From the NCBI GenBank assembly GCA_963727635.1, contig CAVSHP010000015.1, positions 372,001 to 436,000 on the forward strand: a DNA stretch of 64,000 bases, read 5' to 3'. Each line of letters starts with the position of its first letter. The stretch's first letter is position 1. The notes under the pieces are model-generated. The model saw nothing but the letters and a program-made list of their open reading frames with translations. It did no database searches and had not been told where the DNA came from. Made by a program: the position numbers and the translations under genes. This document shows, piece after piece, positions 55,369 to 64,000 of this stretch. The DNA is from SZUA-36 sp963727635. GTDB taxonomy: Bacteria > Pseudomonadota > Gammaproteobacteria > Xanthomonadales > SZUA-36.

Positions 55369-57134
55369 ATGAGACCCGGGGAATCGAATCAATTGCGTTT
55401 TATGGCACCGGTCAATAAGACCCTGAAATGGCTGCTCGCGGGTGTCCTGTTTTTGTGGGTCGGTGCTGCGCAGGCGCAAACCCAGGCGTTGATTAAGACC
55501 TACATCAGCCAATGGAAAGACTTCTACCCGAGTTCGGCGTTCGGCGAAGGTCAAAAGTCGGCCGCCTGGCGTTTTGAGGACTTCTCTGCGCAACGTGTTT
55601 CAGACTGGCTGAAGTTCAACCATCGTGCTGAAGAAATCCTGTTGTCCGCGCCGGACAGTGCGCCTTTGAATGACCGGGTTGATGCCGAGGTGCTGCTGCG
55701 CCAGGTCAGGCTGGAACTGGAACTCTGGGAACAGGATAAGCCGCTTTCCCAACAACCACAGTGGTATACGGGCAAGATTTCAGAGGCGCTGACTTATGTC
55801 CTGGTATCGGAAAAGTTAAGCCCTGATGAGAAATTCCGGGCTGTTTCTGTGCGTCTTGATGGCGTCGTTGCCCTCTGCAGACTGGGGATCGAAAATTTAC
55901 GTGATGGTAATCCCGCAAGAACCGAAGATGCTTTGAAAGCCCTGGAACGAACCATCGGTTTCTACAAGAACGAGCTACTGGCGCAATCCGCAGACTGGAC
56001 CAGCAATGAGGATCGCGAGGGGTTTGTCGAATCGGTTGATAAGACCACCCAACAGATGCTTGAACTGGCAAACCATATCCGTAACAAGGTCTTACCGGTG
56101 GCTTCGGTTCCGGATAAATTCGGAGCGGAAGTGTATACGCGCAAACTCGCCATTTTTTCGATAACAGTGTAACGCCTGAGACCCTGCCGGTCATGGCGCT
56201 GGAGGAAATTGACCGGGTTCGCGAATTGATGCTGGACCTCGCAGCTGCCTGGTGGGATGAACAAAACCCGGGTACCGACAGACCCGATGGTCAGTTATTA
56301 CTTGATGCCGCCATCGCTGCGATGGAGGAAGATCGCGCAGACAACCGGGAAGACTTTCTACTGGTGTTCAGAAAGGCGACCAAAGAAGCTGTGGAATTTG
56401 TAGTCCGGCATGAACTGGCGACGGTCCCGGCGAATCGTGAGATCAAAGTCGAGTTATTGCCACCACATTCACCGCTCGCCAGGATAGGCGGTGTGTTCCC
56501 GCCCGGTCCCTTTGACCCCGAAGCGAAAACGCTTCTCTACCTGCCGTCCATTCCCGATGATGCCCCCAAGGCTGAGAAAGAAGGGTTTTATCGCTCATTC
56601 AACAATCATTTCAACAGGATGATTATCGCGCACGAAATATTCCCCGGTCATGCGATGCAGTTCATAGTGGGCCTGTTGCATGCGAGCGAAGTACGGGCAT
56701 TGTTCACAAACCCCTATTATGCGGAGGGGTGGGCGTCCTTCAGTGAAGTCCTGATGCTGGACGCGGGTTGGGGCGATGGCAATAAACTGACCCGGCTGGC
56801 GCATTTACGCAAGCGCCTGGAAAATGCCACGCGGGCCTACATCAGCGTCATGGTGCATACCCAGGGCTGGAGCAAGGAGCGTGTGATCGAGTTTGCAAGT
56901 ACGCGGGGTTTGTTGCCGGCCCAGTTCGCGGCCAACCTGTGGGACCGCGTTTCCGGCCTGTACATGTCATTACAATTGACTACCTACTTTGTCGGTTACC
57001 ACGAATTCGAAGCGCTTTGGCTTGAGGAGCAACAACGGCTTGGTGATAATTTTGTGCCGCGGGAGTTCGTCGATTCCATGCTCGCGACCGGCTCGGTCCC
57101 GATGGCGGCCTTGCGTGAGATTATCCGGCAATAA
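55369..57134 (+). CDS. DUF885 family metallopeptidase-like secreted protein, one frameshift
   Basis: ATG 55369 follows GAGGAGAA. A hydrophobic N-terminus (TLKWLLAGVLFLWVGAAQAQ) looks like a signal peptide with AQA cleavage. The frame shifts near 56160. The second part holds the zinc-type motif IIAHEIFPGHAMQFIVG, with a further glutamate/tyrosine region in NPYYAEGWASFSEVL, typical of the DUF885 family related to gluzincins. The total is about 588 codons, in the family range. It is likely periplasmic. Substrate not known. Confidence 0.8.
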
Positions 57135-57231
57135 AGTGGCATATCACTTTTTTTAGACGCGGAATTTGCACATCAGACAGGAGCGGAATTAGCGCAATGA
57201 GTCTTACACCACCGCACCGGGTTCAACACGC

Positions 57232-57898
57232 ATGCACATCGTACAGCACTGTAGTAAAGTACGTGCCTCGTCAGATTCCGGGTTCGAGTTCATGTTAGTG
57301 AGTTATCCCTCAAAACCAGATCAAATCGAAAACCTTGCAACGGAAACGCAGGTTTCCGAGTTGGGTAACAGTGACAGAATCCGTCTGAAATTTGGCAGCT
57401 ACGGCATCGAAATAATCGAGAACGACCTCAGGATCCGGGTCTCAAATCTGTACAGCACGAATGCCGGTGTCAAGACAAACCGCACCTTCGCCGTGGTCAT
57501 GTATCCGGCGGTGATCGAGCCGGCTTTCAGCAGGGAACACGAAGCAATAATCAATGGACAATCCATTGGCATTGTTTTCAAGGACTGCGGCTGGCTGATC
57601 GAAAAACACCATCAATACATCGGCGAACTGGAAATCGGCTCTGATTTCACCGCCGTCCATTCCATTTTTGGCGATATCGGCGAAGTTCGCCCGGTCATCC
57701 ACGTGTATTCGCTATTGGTAAAAAAGAACGACGTGCAGTTTCACTATGCCTCAATCGCCGAAGTGCATCACCCCGACTATATCTGCCTGGAAGACCTGAA
57801 AGACAATCTACGGCAGTGAATTCGACGGCAGCCCGGAAAAGAACAAGGACACCATCGATTTTCTCAGGATTGTTGAGTCCAAAATGCAGGGTGTTTGA
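57232..57898 (+). CDS. hypothetical protein, probable frameshift at the C-terminus
   Basis: I do not recognise the family. The main frame reads MHIVQHCSKVRASSDSGFEF (another start, MLVSYPSKPDQIENL at 57292, is possible), then IRLKFGSYGIEIIENDLRIR, and ends at 57819. A shifted frame continues coherently as IYGSEFDGSPEKNKDTIDFL to a TGA at 57898. About 220 codons, mixed alpha/beta composition, no signal peptide or membrane segment. A DUF885 gene precedes it on the same strand. Confidence 0.5.
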
Positions 57899-58598
57899 TC
57901 GCTGCTAACATGCTTGTCAAAACTTTTGGCCAGTATTTTACTTTTCTAATATCAACGCTGACTCATCGCAATCCTGTCCAGAGATGGTGGAACAACTATT
58001 CCGCTAGATGTCAATTTCAGCATGGCCGCTGACTTTTTTGGTGGTTTCGTTTGAGTCCGTGCGCTCAACAGGCCGGGTGATATTCACTGCCCAGGCTTAT
58101 CCGGCCCTGCGGGCTACCCTCAGCCAGGATTCCGCCTGATCGGGACCGCGCTGATGGTAAATTCTTTACCATCAGCGCTCGATTTTCATCCATGCCCAAA
58201 TATATAAGATTGGCGCCCCGGGCGAAATCCTGTCTTCGGCGGATAAATGGGCAGTGAAGTACCACCCGGCCTGCTGAGCTCTTCAGCTGAAAGCTGTGCA
58301 CCCTGATTCAGACCCGGCAGGTGCTTGCTGGCTGGGCGAACTTTGAAGCGCCGAGTAGCCGGACGGATCAGGGACGATCGGGCAGGAAGCCCGATCGAGG
58401 CCGACCAATACAGGATGTATTGTGAGGCCGGTCCCGTTAAGATCCGGCCGGCTGCGAGGGTAGTCCCGGATCTCAATCCGGGACCGCTGGCATGAGAGCA
58501 CAGACAGCAAGCACCTGCCGGGTCCTTGCACCATTGTCAGGTTGTCTGTTTCACGGCCCTGGCATGAACAACCTTGCTGGCATTCACAACTCGAAGTC
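57899..58598. other. 700 bp intergenic region with hairpins between convergent genes
   Basis: No believable gene. It contains a perfect 14 bp hairpin (58148-58161 with 58165-58178, TTC loop) and a structured element bounded by 20 bp inverted repeats (58311-58524, listed separately). Confidence 0.6.
58311..58524. repeat. 214 bp element with 20 bp terminal inverted repeats and GGA-loop hairpins
   Basis: 58311-58330 and 58505-58524 are perfect reverse complements. Inside are CGATCGGGC-AGGAA-GCCCGATCG (58375-58397), CAATAC-AGGAT-GTATTG (58406-58422) and GTCCCGGAT-CTCA-ATCCGGGAC (58463-58484). No transposase is present. It may be a folded RNA closed by the long stem, or a MITE-like repeat. The GGA loops resemble those at 13.5-14.2 kb. 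Confidence 0.65.
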
Positions 58599-61500
58599 TC
58601 ATCCAACACCGCTCTCGTTAAGCCTGAACAACTCGGTATTACCACCGATGGCCGCCGTGTTGATGGTCAATACCTTTTCGTTGGCGAAACGCAGCAGATA
58701 ATGTGGTCCACCGGCCTTTGGCCCGGTGCCTGAAAGGCCCATGCCACCGAAGGGTTGCACCCCAACTACCGCGCCGATCATGTTGCGGTTGACATAGGTG
58801 TTTCCGACCGAATGCTTTGCGAACAGGTCCAGCCACCGGCCCTCGATTCGAGAATGCACACCGAAGGTCAGACCAAATCCCGTATCGTTGATGTCGGCCA
58901 TGACCCTGGCCATATCACCGTGCTTGTAGCGTATCACGTGCAGGATCGGGCCGAATTCCTCGTCTTTCAGCATTGACAGGGCAGGGATCTCGAAAATATG
59001 CGGGGCGAGGTATGAGCCGTCTTCCAGACCGTCGGGAACTTCGGCCCTGGCGATCAGCCTGGCCTCCTTGTGCATGCGGTCGATGTGCTTTTCCAGGCCG
59101 TTGCGCGAACTCACGTTGATGACCGGTCCGATGTCGGTGGCCAGCTCCAGCGGATTGCCGATCCGGCGTTCGGCCAGCGCGCCCTTGAGCATGCCGATGA
59201 CCTTGTCGGCGATGCTGTCCTGCAGGTAGAGCACACGCAGGGCGGAGCAACGCTGCCCGGCGGAAGAGAAAGCGGATGTCAGGACATCATCGATGACCTG
59301 TTCGGGCAGGGCCGAGGAATCGACGATCATGACGTTTTGTCCACCGGTTTCGGCAATCAGCGTATTGATGGGTCCGTTCTTGGCGGCCAATGCGCGATTG
59401 ATCGTCTGGGCCGTGCCGGTTGAGCCGGTCAGAGCCACACCGATAATCCGTTCATCGGACACTACGGCCGCGCCCATTTTTGAGCCGCGGCCATTGAGCA
59501 GGTGCAGTACATCCGTCGGCACACCGGCCTCGTGCATCAGGCGCACCGCGTAAGCCCCGACCAGCGGGGTCGGGTCGGCGGGCTTGGCGATGACGGCATT
59601 ACCCGCAGCCAGCGCCGCGGTGATCTGTCCGGTGAATATGGCCAGCGGGAAATTCCACGGCGATATGCAGAAGAACACGCCACGGCCGTGCAGGGACAGC
59701 TTGTTGCTCTCACCGGTGGCGGACTTGAGCACCATCGGGCTGGCGAAATTCCGTCGTGCCTGCAGGGCGTAATAGCGGCAGAAATCGGCCGCTTCACGTA
59801 CCTCGGAAATACCATCGGCGATGACCCTGCCGGCCTCCCTGGCGAGCAGGTCGATGAATGTTACGCGGTGTTCTTCGATCAGGTCCGCCAGACGTTCAAG
59901 GATCTTTGCACGGCTTTCTCCGCCGACGGCATTCCAAGCCTTTTGCGCCTTGACCGCTGCATCCAGTGCGCGGTCGATGTCCGCATCACCGGCATGCCGC
60001 ATGCTGCCGACGACAATGTTTCTGTTGGCAGGACTGGTGACCGGAATCTCTTCACCACCGACCGCCTGACCGCAGACAATGGATGGCGCTTCGTAGGTGT
60101 TCGAGGATATCTTCGCCAGTGCGTCAATCAGCGCCTGGCTCTCGAGCGGGTTCGTCAGGTCCAGGCCGGTCGAATTTTTCCTGTCGCCGTACAGGTTGAG
60201 CGGAACCGGAATACCACCGTGACGCTTGTCGGACATGGCTGCAACGGCGCTGACCGGGTCGCTGACCACGTCTTCCACCGGCACGTCGGCATCCATGAAG
60301 CGGTTTACAAAGCTCGAGTTAGCGCCGTTTTCCAGCAGACGCCGTACCAGGTAGGGCAGCAGGTCTTCATGCGCGCCCACCGGTGCATAGGTACGCACAC
60401 GCGGCATGTCCTTGATCACTTTGGCCGCGGATTTGTAGAGCAAAACGCCCATGCCGTGCAGACGCTGGAATTCCATCTCCGTGCCTTTGCCCATGGCAGC
60501 CACGGCGGCGAGGGAATGTGCGTTGTGCGTGGCGAACTGGGGATAGAAGGCATTGGGTGCTGCCAGCATACGCTGGGCGCAGGCCAGGTAACACACATCG
60601 GTGGTGACCTTGCGTGTCCACACCGGGTAATCGGCGAAACCGTATTCCTGTGCGTGTTTGACTTCGGAATCCCAATAGGCGCCCTTGACCAGGCGTGTCG
60701 GGAAACGCCGGCCGGTTTCTTCAGCCAGCGCAATCAGCCAGTCGATCAGCAGGGGTCCGCGTTTCTGGTAAGCCTGTACGACCAGGCCGAGCCCCTGCCA
60801 GCCATCGAGTTCCGGGTCGCGTGACAGCGCTTCAAATATCTCCAGGGAAATATCCAGCCGGTCCGCTTCTTCGGCGTCGATGGTCAGTTGCATTTTATGT
60901 GTTTTGGCCAGCAGCGCCAGTTCCTTGACCCTGGGCAGCAACTCGGCAAGCACGCGTTGTTTCTTGACCGCCTCGTAACGCGGGTGCAAAGCGGACAGCT
61001 TGATCGAAACCGATGAACGGTTGGCGATATCGTCGCCTTCATCAGCGATCGCCTTGCCGACTTCGCCAATGACCTGGCGATACAGGTTCAGATAGCGTTC
61101 CGCGTCCTTGGCGGTGCGCGCGCCTTCGCCGAGCATGTCAAATGAAAAAAGCCTCTTACCCGCCTCGCGTTTTGCCCGTTGTTTCAGGGCCTCCTTGATG
61201 GTGCGGCCAAATACGAACTGGTGGCCCATGATACGCATGGCCTGCATCACGGCTTTACGTATCACCGGTCCGCTCAACCTGGCGACCGCGGACTTGGTCC
61301 AGCCGGCCGCATCGCGGGTTATATTCTTGTCCAGCTTGATGACACCACCGGTCAGCATCAGCGCCCAGACCCCGGCGTTAACGAACAGGTCCTCTGAACC
61401 GCCGCGGTGATCCGCCCAGTTGCCCGAGGCAATTTTTTCCGCGATCAGCTCATCCTGGGTTTCTGCATTGGGGATACGTAACAGGGCTTCCGCCAGGCAC

Positions 61501-61751
61501 ATCAACGCCACGCCTTCCTGGTTGGACAGACCAAACTCCTGCATGAAGGCGTCGAGGGTGCCCCGCTCGGCACTCATCTCCCTGGATTTGGTGACGATGT
61601 CATGGGCAGTTGCAACGATTTCATCGCGGCCTGCCTGGCTGAGTGAAAAATCTGCCAGCATGCTGGCGGCCATCTTGTTCTCGTCGGCATGTTTATTCTG
61701 ACGAAGGGCGAGACGGGCCTTGGATAACGGCGAATTGGCAGTGTTGTTCAC
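58599..61751 (-). CDS. putA: bifunctional proline dehydrogenase/P5C dehydrogenase PutA
   Basis: 1050 residues. The N-terminal FAD-dependent proline dehydrogenase barrel has SIKLSALHPRYE, LTIDAEEADRLDISLEIF, VVQAYQKRGPLL and RLVKGAYWDSE. The C-terminal aldehyde dehydrogenase has IAETGGQNVMIVDSSALPEQ, SAGQRCSALRVLYLQ and the ending QPFGGMGLSGTGPKAG. It oxidises proline to glutamate and passes electrons to the membrane. The DNA-binding ribbon-helix-helix start of E. coli PutA is absent, so it should not repress its own gene. A divergent Lrp-type regulator probably does this. Confidence 0.96.
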   Translation of the reverse strand: MNNTANSPLSKARLALRQNKHADENKMAASMLADFSLSQAGRDEIVATAHDIVTKSREMSAERGTLDAFMQEFGLSNQEGVALMCLAEALLRIPNAETQDELIAEKIASGNWADHRGGSEDLFVNAGVWALMLTGGVIKLDKNITRDAAGWTKSAVARLSGPVIRKAVMQAMRIMGHQFVFGRTIKEALKQRAKREAGKRLFSFDMLGEGARTAKDAERYLNLYRQVIGEVGKAIADEGDDIANRSSVSIKLSALHPRYEAVKKQRVLAELLPRVKELALLAKTHKMQLTIDAEEADRLDISLEIFEALSRDPELDGWQGLGLVVQAYQKRGPLLIDWLIALAEETGRRFPTRLVKGAYWDSEVKHAQEYGFADYPVWTRKVTTDVCYLACAQRMLAAPNAFYPQFATHNAHSLAAVAAMGKGTEMEFQRLHGMGVLLYKSAAKVIKDMPRVRTYAPVGAHEDLLPYLVRRLLENGANSSFVNRFMDADVPVEDVVSDPVSAVAAMSDKRHGGIPVPLNLYGDRKNSTGLDLTNPLESQALIDALAKISSNTYEAPSIVCGQAVGGEEIPVTSPANRNIVVGSMRHAGDADIDRALDAAVKAQKAWNAVGGESRAKILERLADLIEEHRVTFIDLLAREAGRVIADGISEVREAADFCRYYALQARRNFASPMVLKSATGESNKLSLHGRGVFFCISPWNFPLAIFTGQITAALAAGNAVIAKPADPTPLVGAYAVRLMHEAGVPTDVLHLLNGRGSKMGAAVVSDERIIGVALTGSTGTAQTINRALAAKNGPINTLIAETGGQNVMIVDSSALPEQVIDDVLTSAFSSAGQRCSALRVLYLQDSIADKVIGMLKGALAERRIGNPLELATDIGPVINVSSRNGLEKHIDRMHKEARLIARAEVPDGLEDGSYLAPHIFEIPALSMLKDEEFGPILHVIRYKHGDMARVMADINDTGFGLTFGVHSRIEGRWLDLFAKHSVGNTYVNRNMIGAVVGVQPFGGMGLSGTGPKAGGPHYLLRFANEKVLTINTAAIGGNTELFRLNESGVG

Positions 61752-61812
61752 AAAAATCAGACCTCTATGGTGAAAACATCGGATTGAATATTATGTTATA
61801 AAAACTACTAAA

Positions 61813-61825
61813 ATATACGGTATAT
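61813..61825. promoter_or_regulatory. palindromic element between putA and lrp-like gene
   Basis: ATATAC-G-GTATAT lies in the 141-base AT-rich divergent intergenic region. It is a plausible operator for the Lrp-family regulator or part of the promoters. Confidence 0.4.
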
Positions 61826-61892
61826 GCTGCTGTATTGCGGTTTAAAACGTTATAAGCACTAGGAAAACACAGTTTAAACAGGTGAGTATGCT

Positions 61893-62369
61893 ATGAGTAA
61901 ATCAAAAACCCGGCCACTGGACCGCATCGACCTCAAGATCCTTCGCTTGCTGCAGGGCAATGCCCGTATGACCAATGCAGACCTCGCCCGCGCGGTTAAC
62001 CTCAGTCCGACACCGTGTCTCGAACGTGTCCGGCGTCTCGAGGCGGAGGGCTATATCCTCGATTATGTCACCTTGTTGAATCCACAAAAGCTGGGCGCCG
62101 GGGTGATCAGTTTTATCCAGGTAATGCTTGATCGTACCAACCCGGACGTGTTCAACCGCTTCAAGCAACAGGTGTCCCTGTGTCCCGAGGTCATGGAGTG
62201 TCACATGGTTGCGGGCGGCTTCGATTACCTGTTGAAAGTCCGTACCAAAAGTATGCTTGAGTATCGCAACTTCCTGGGTGAAACCCTGGCGGGCATGTCA
62301 GATATCAAGCAGACCCACACCTACGTGGTCATGGAGGAGGTCAAGTCGACCCATGCGATCACCGTCTGA
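61893..62369 (+). CDS. Lrp/AsnC family transcriptional regulator
   Basis: 158 residues. An N-terminal HTH (LDRIDLKILRLLQGNARMTN, SPTPCLERVRRLEAEGYI) is followed by the RAM domain (VMECHMVAGGFDYLLKVRTK). The close match to Lrp and its divergent position beside putA suggest a PutR-like activator of proline catabolism responding to proline (inference). dapA follows 63 bases downstream. Confidence 0.92.
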   Translation: MSKSKTRPLDRIDLKILRLLQGNARMTNADLARAVNLSPTPCLERVRRLEAEGYILDYVTLLNPQKLGAGVISFIQVMLDRTNPDVFNRFKQQVSLCPEVMECHMVAGGFDYLLKVRTKSMLEYRNFLGETLAGMSDIKQTHTYVVMEEVKSTHAITV

Positions 62370-62432
62370 AGCCTTGCCCCCAATGGCGAATAATGGGCTA
62401 CTATTTGAGCCTGGGACTTACGGAGACAGAAA

Positions 62433-63309
62433 ATGATCAGTGGCAGTATCGTCGCACTCGTAACACCCATGCTGGATGACGGTTCAGTCGATTGGGACAG
62501 CATGGATGCGCTTGTGGATATGCATATCCGTGAAGGCACCGGCGCGATCGTGTCAGTTGGCACTACGGGTGAATCCGCCACGCTGTCGGTCAGGGAACAC
62601 TGCGAGGTGATTGCCCACACGGTGAAAAAGGTCGGCGGCGCCATACCGGTGATTGCCGGCACCGGCGCCAACTCCACCGATGAGGCGATCGAACTGACCG
62701 CAGCGGCGAAGGACGATGGTGCCGATGCCTGTCTGCTGGTCACGCCGTATTACAACAAACCGACCCAGGAAGGCCTATACCAGCACCACAGGAAGATCGC
62801 GGAAGCCGTGTCGATTCCGCAGATACTCTACAACGTTCCGGGGCGCACCGGTGTCGACATGCTGCCGGCGACCATTGGCCGGCTCGCCGACATCGAAAAT
62901 ATCGTCGGAATCAAGGAGGCGACGGGTGATCTGCAGCGCGGGCGTGAGGTACTGGATATCTGTGCCGGCAGGATTGCGGTCTACTCCGGGGACGATATCA
63001 CCGCGGCGGAACTCATATTGATGGGCGCGGCAGGGTAATATTTCGGTAACCGCCAATGTCGCACCCGCATTGATGGCGCGATTATGTGAACTGGCGCTGT
63101 CCGGTGATGAACTTGAAACCCGTGCGCTCAATGCCAGCTTGCTGCCGTTGAGCAAGGCGCTGTTCCTTGAGTCGAATCCGATTCCGGTCAAATGGGCCCT
63201 GGCCCGGCAGGGGCGCATCGGCAGCCACCTGAGACTGCCCATGACCGAACTCGCGCCGGCCTTTCACGCGCCATTGAGCGACGCGTTACGCGCGCTGGAT
63301 CTGCTCTGA
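62433..63309 (+). CDS. dapA: 4-hydroxy-tetrahydrodipicolinate synthase, one frameshift
   Basis: The first 201 residues (MISGSIVALVTPMLDDGSVD, VGTTGESATLS, ILYNVPGRTGVDM, IVGIKEATGD with the Schiff-base lysine) run to a stop at 63038. The rest continues in another frame (SVTANVAPALMARLCELALS, ESNPIPVKWALARQGRIG) to 63309. One indel in the GGGCGCGGCAGGG stretch near 63030 explains this. Total ~292 codons, exactly the DapA length. DapA starts lysine and diaminopimelate synthesis. As this is normally essential, an assembly or sequencing error is the likely cause. Confidence 0.92.
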
Positions 63310-63337
63310 CCTGCGTAACCCGAATCAGAACTCCGAA

Positions 63338-64000
63338 TCAGAACATTTCGGAGCTGTCGATATCTTCCTCTTCGACCGGGGTACGGTTCGGGATAAAGTC
63401 CCCCGTGACCATCTGGTCATAGGACAGGCCGGGGCCGACCATCGGGTAAACACTGGCGTCCGGTCGATAATGACCTCGAGAAAAGCCGGCCCGGGAAATT
63501 CCAGCCACTCGCTGATCACGCGCTTCAGATCTTCTTTCCGCTCCAGACGCACGGCAAACCTGAAGCCATCGGCTTCGGCGGTCTTGACAAAATCCTTTGA
63601 GCGCAGCGACTTGTCACTGTAGGACATGCGTCCCTTGTAAAACAGCTTCTGCCACTGCCTGACCATGCCGTCACCGTAGTTGTTCAGCACCAGCACCTTG
63701 ACCGGCAGATCATAGCTGGTGGCGGTTTCGAGCTCACCGATATTCATGCGGATACTGGCGTCGCCGTCGATATCGATGACCAGGTGACCGGGCATGGCAA
63801 ACTGTGCGCCGATCGCGGCCGGCAGGCCAAAACCCATCGTGCCCATGCTGCCCGAAGTCAGCCACAGCCTGGGATGTTGGAAATCGAAATACTGTGCGGC
63901 CCACATCTGGTGTTGGCCGACACCGGTGGTAATAATGGCATCGCCACCGGTGATGTCGTTGATGGCCTCGATCACCGCGTAGGGCTGAATGAGATCACTG
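63338..64000 (-). CDS. acetolactate synthase large subunit, C-terminal part (partial, frameshifted)
   Basis: The last ~220 residues of a thiamine-diphosphate enzyme: VIEAINDITGGDAIITTGVG, MWAAQYFDFQHPRLWLTSGS, GTMGFGLPAAIGAQFAMPGH, IDGDASIRMNIGELETA (ThDP/Mg motif) and VLNNYGDGMVRQWQKLFY. This pattern is that of AHAS/IlvB-IlvI catalytic subunits. A frameshift near 63455 hides the end; the corrected tail reads DASVYPMVGPGLSYDQM and stops at 63338. The gene runs off the right edge. It makes acetolactate for branched-chain amino acids. No ilvN/ilvH lies downstream inside the window. Confidence 0.88.

Noticed and set aside
59502..60824. A 440-codon plus-strand frame inside putA
   Set aside because: It is antisense to conserved PutA domains and shows no recognisable protein features.
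62433..63038. A truncated DapA as a real pseudogene
   Set aside because: The rest of DapA follows immediately in another frame with full conservation, so an indel in the consensus is simpler.

Overview
The window is a chromosomal stretch from a gammaproteobacterium. The evidence is the set of conserved blocks in gammaproteobacterial order: mtaD-ubiG-mupP, rpsF-rpsR-rplI-dnaB, corB/ypjD/ffh next to rpsP-rimM-trmD-rplS, and mutS facing pncC-recA-recX-alaS-csrA-tRNA-Ser(GCU). A FimX-like regulator, PspF, UbiG and a Csr system agree with this. I could not name a genus. At least thirteen genes carry small frameshifts, including dapA, radA and an acetolactate synthase. Because likely essential genes are hit, and several breaks fall in homopolymers, I read most of these as consensus errors rather than gene death. 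Affected genes are given as whole loci with the breaks noted.

Layout. 1-3.3 kb: accA start, gluQ and a FimX-like degenerate GGDEF/EAL protein, all on the minus strand. 3.7-10.9 kb: efp, the mtaD-ubiG-mupP-squalene/phytoene-synthase-like run, and small enzymes (GFA-like, FmdB, YciK-like SDR, an AraC-HTH/alkyltransferase, HIT). 11.2-13.3 kb: an AT-richer accessory patch with a secreted protein built on GTGI tandem repeats and a DUF6502-like regulator. 13.5-14.2 kb: two divergent RNAs full of GGA-loop hairpins, each with a Rho-independent terminator and a GacA/UvrY-like box upstream; I interpret them as CsrB/RsmZ-type sRNAs. 14.4-32.7 kb: housekeeping genes (asnS, an IscA-like gene, ribosomal proteins, dnaB, pspF, radA, ffh, trmD, htpG, hslR). 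32.8-48.5 kb: mutS, a high-GC histidine-utilisation island (hutI-hutD-hutC, divergent hutU-hutH, a YjiH-type transporter), then pncC-recA-recX-alaS-csrA. The island lies between two ~90 bp copies of the mutS 5' end. 48.6-49.2 kb: tRNA-Ser followed by three 183 bp tandem repeats that carry the tRNA 3' end. 49.3-64 kb: amino-acid metabolism and transport (P5C dehydrogenase, an Nramp-related transporter, PutA with a divergent Lrp regulator, dapA, acetolactate synthase).

How the parts work together. The most notable theme is post-transcriptional control. CsrA is encoded at 48.3 kb and two candidate Csr-sponge RNAs lie 34 kb away. Three further intergenic patches (14.1, 48.7 and 58.4 kb) also present GGA in hairpin loops. 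A second theme is catabolism of histidine (hut) and proline (PutA plus a separate P5C dehydrogenase), both of which feed glutamate.
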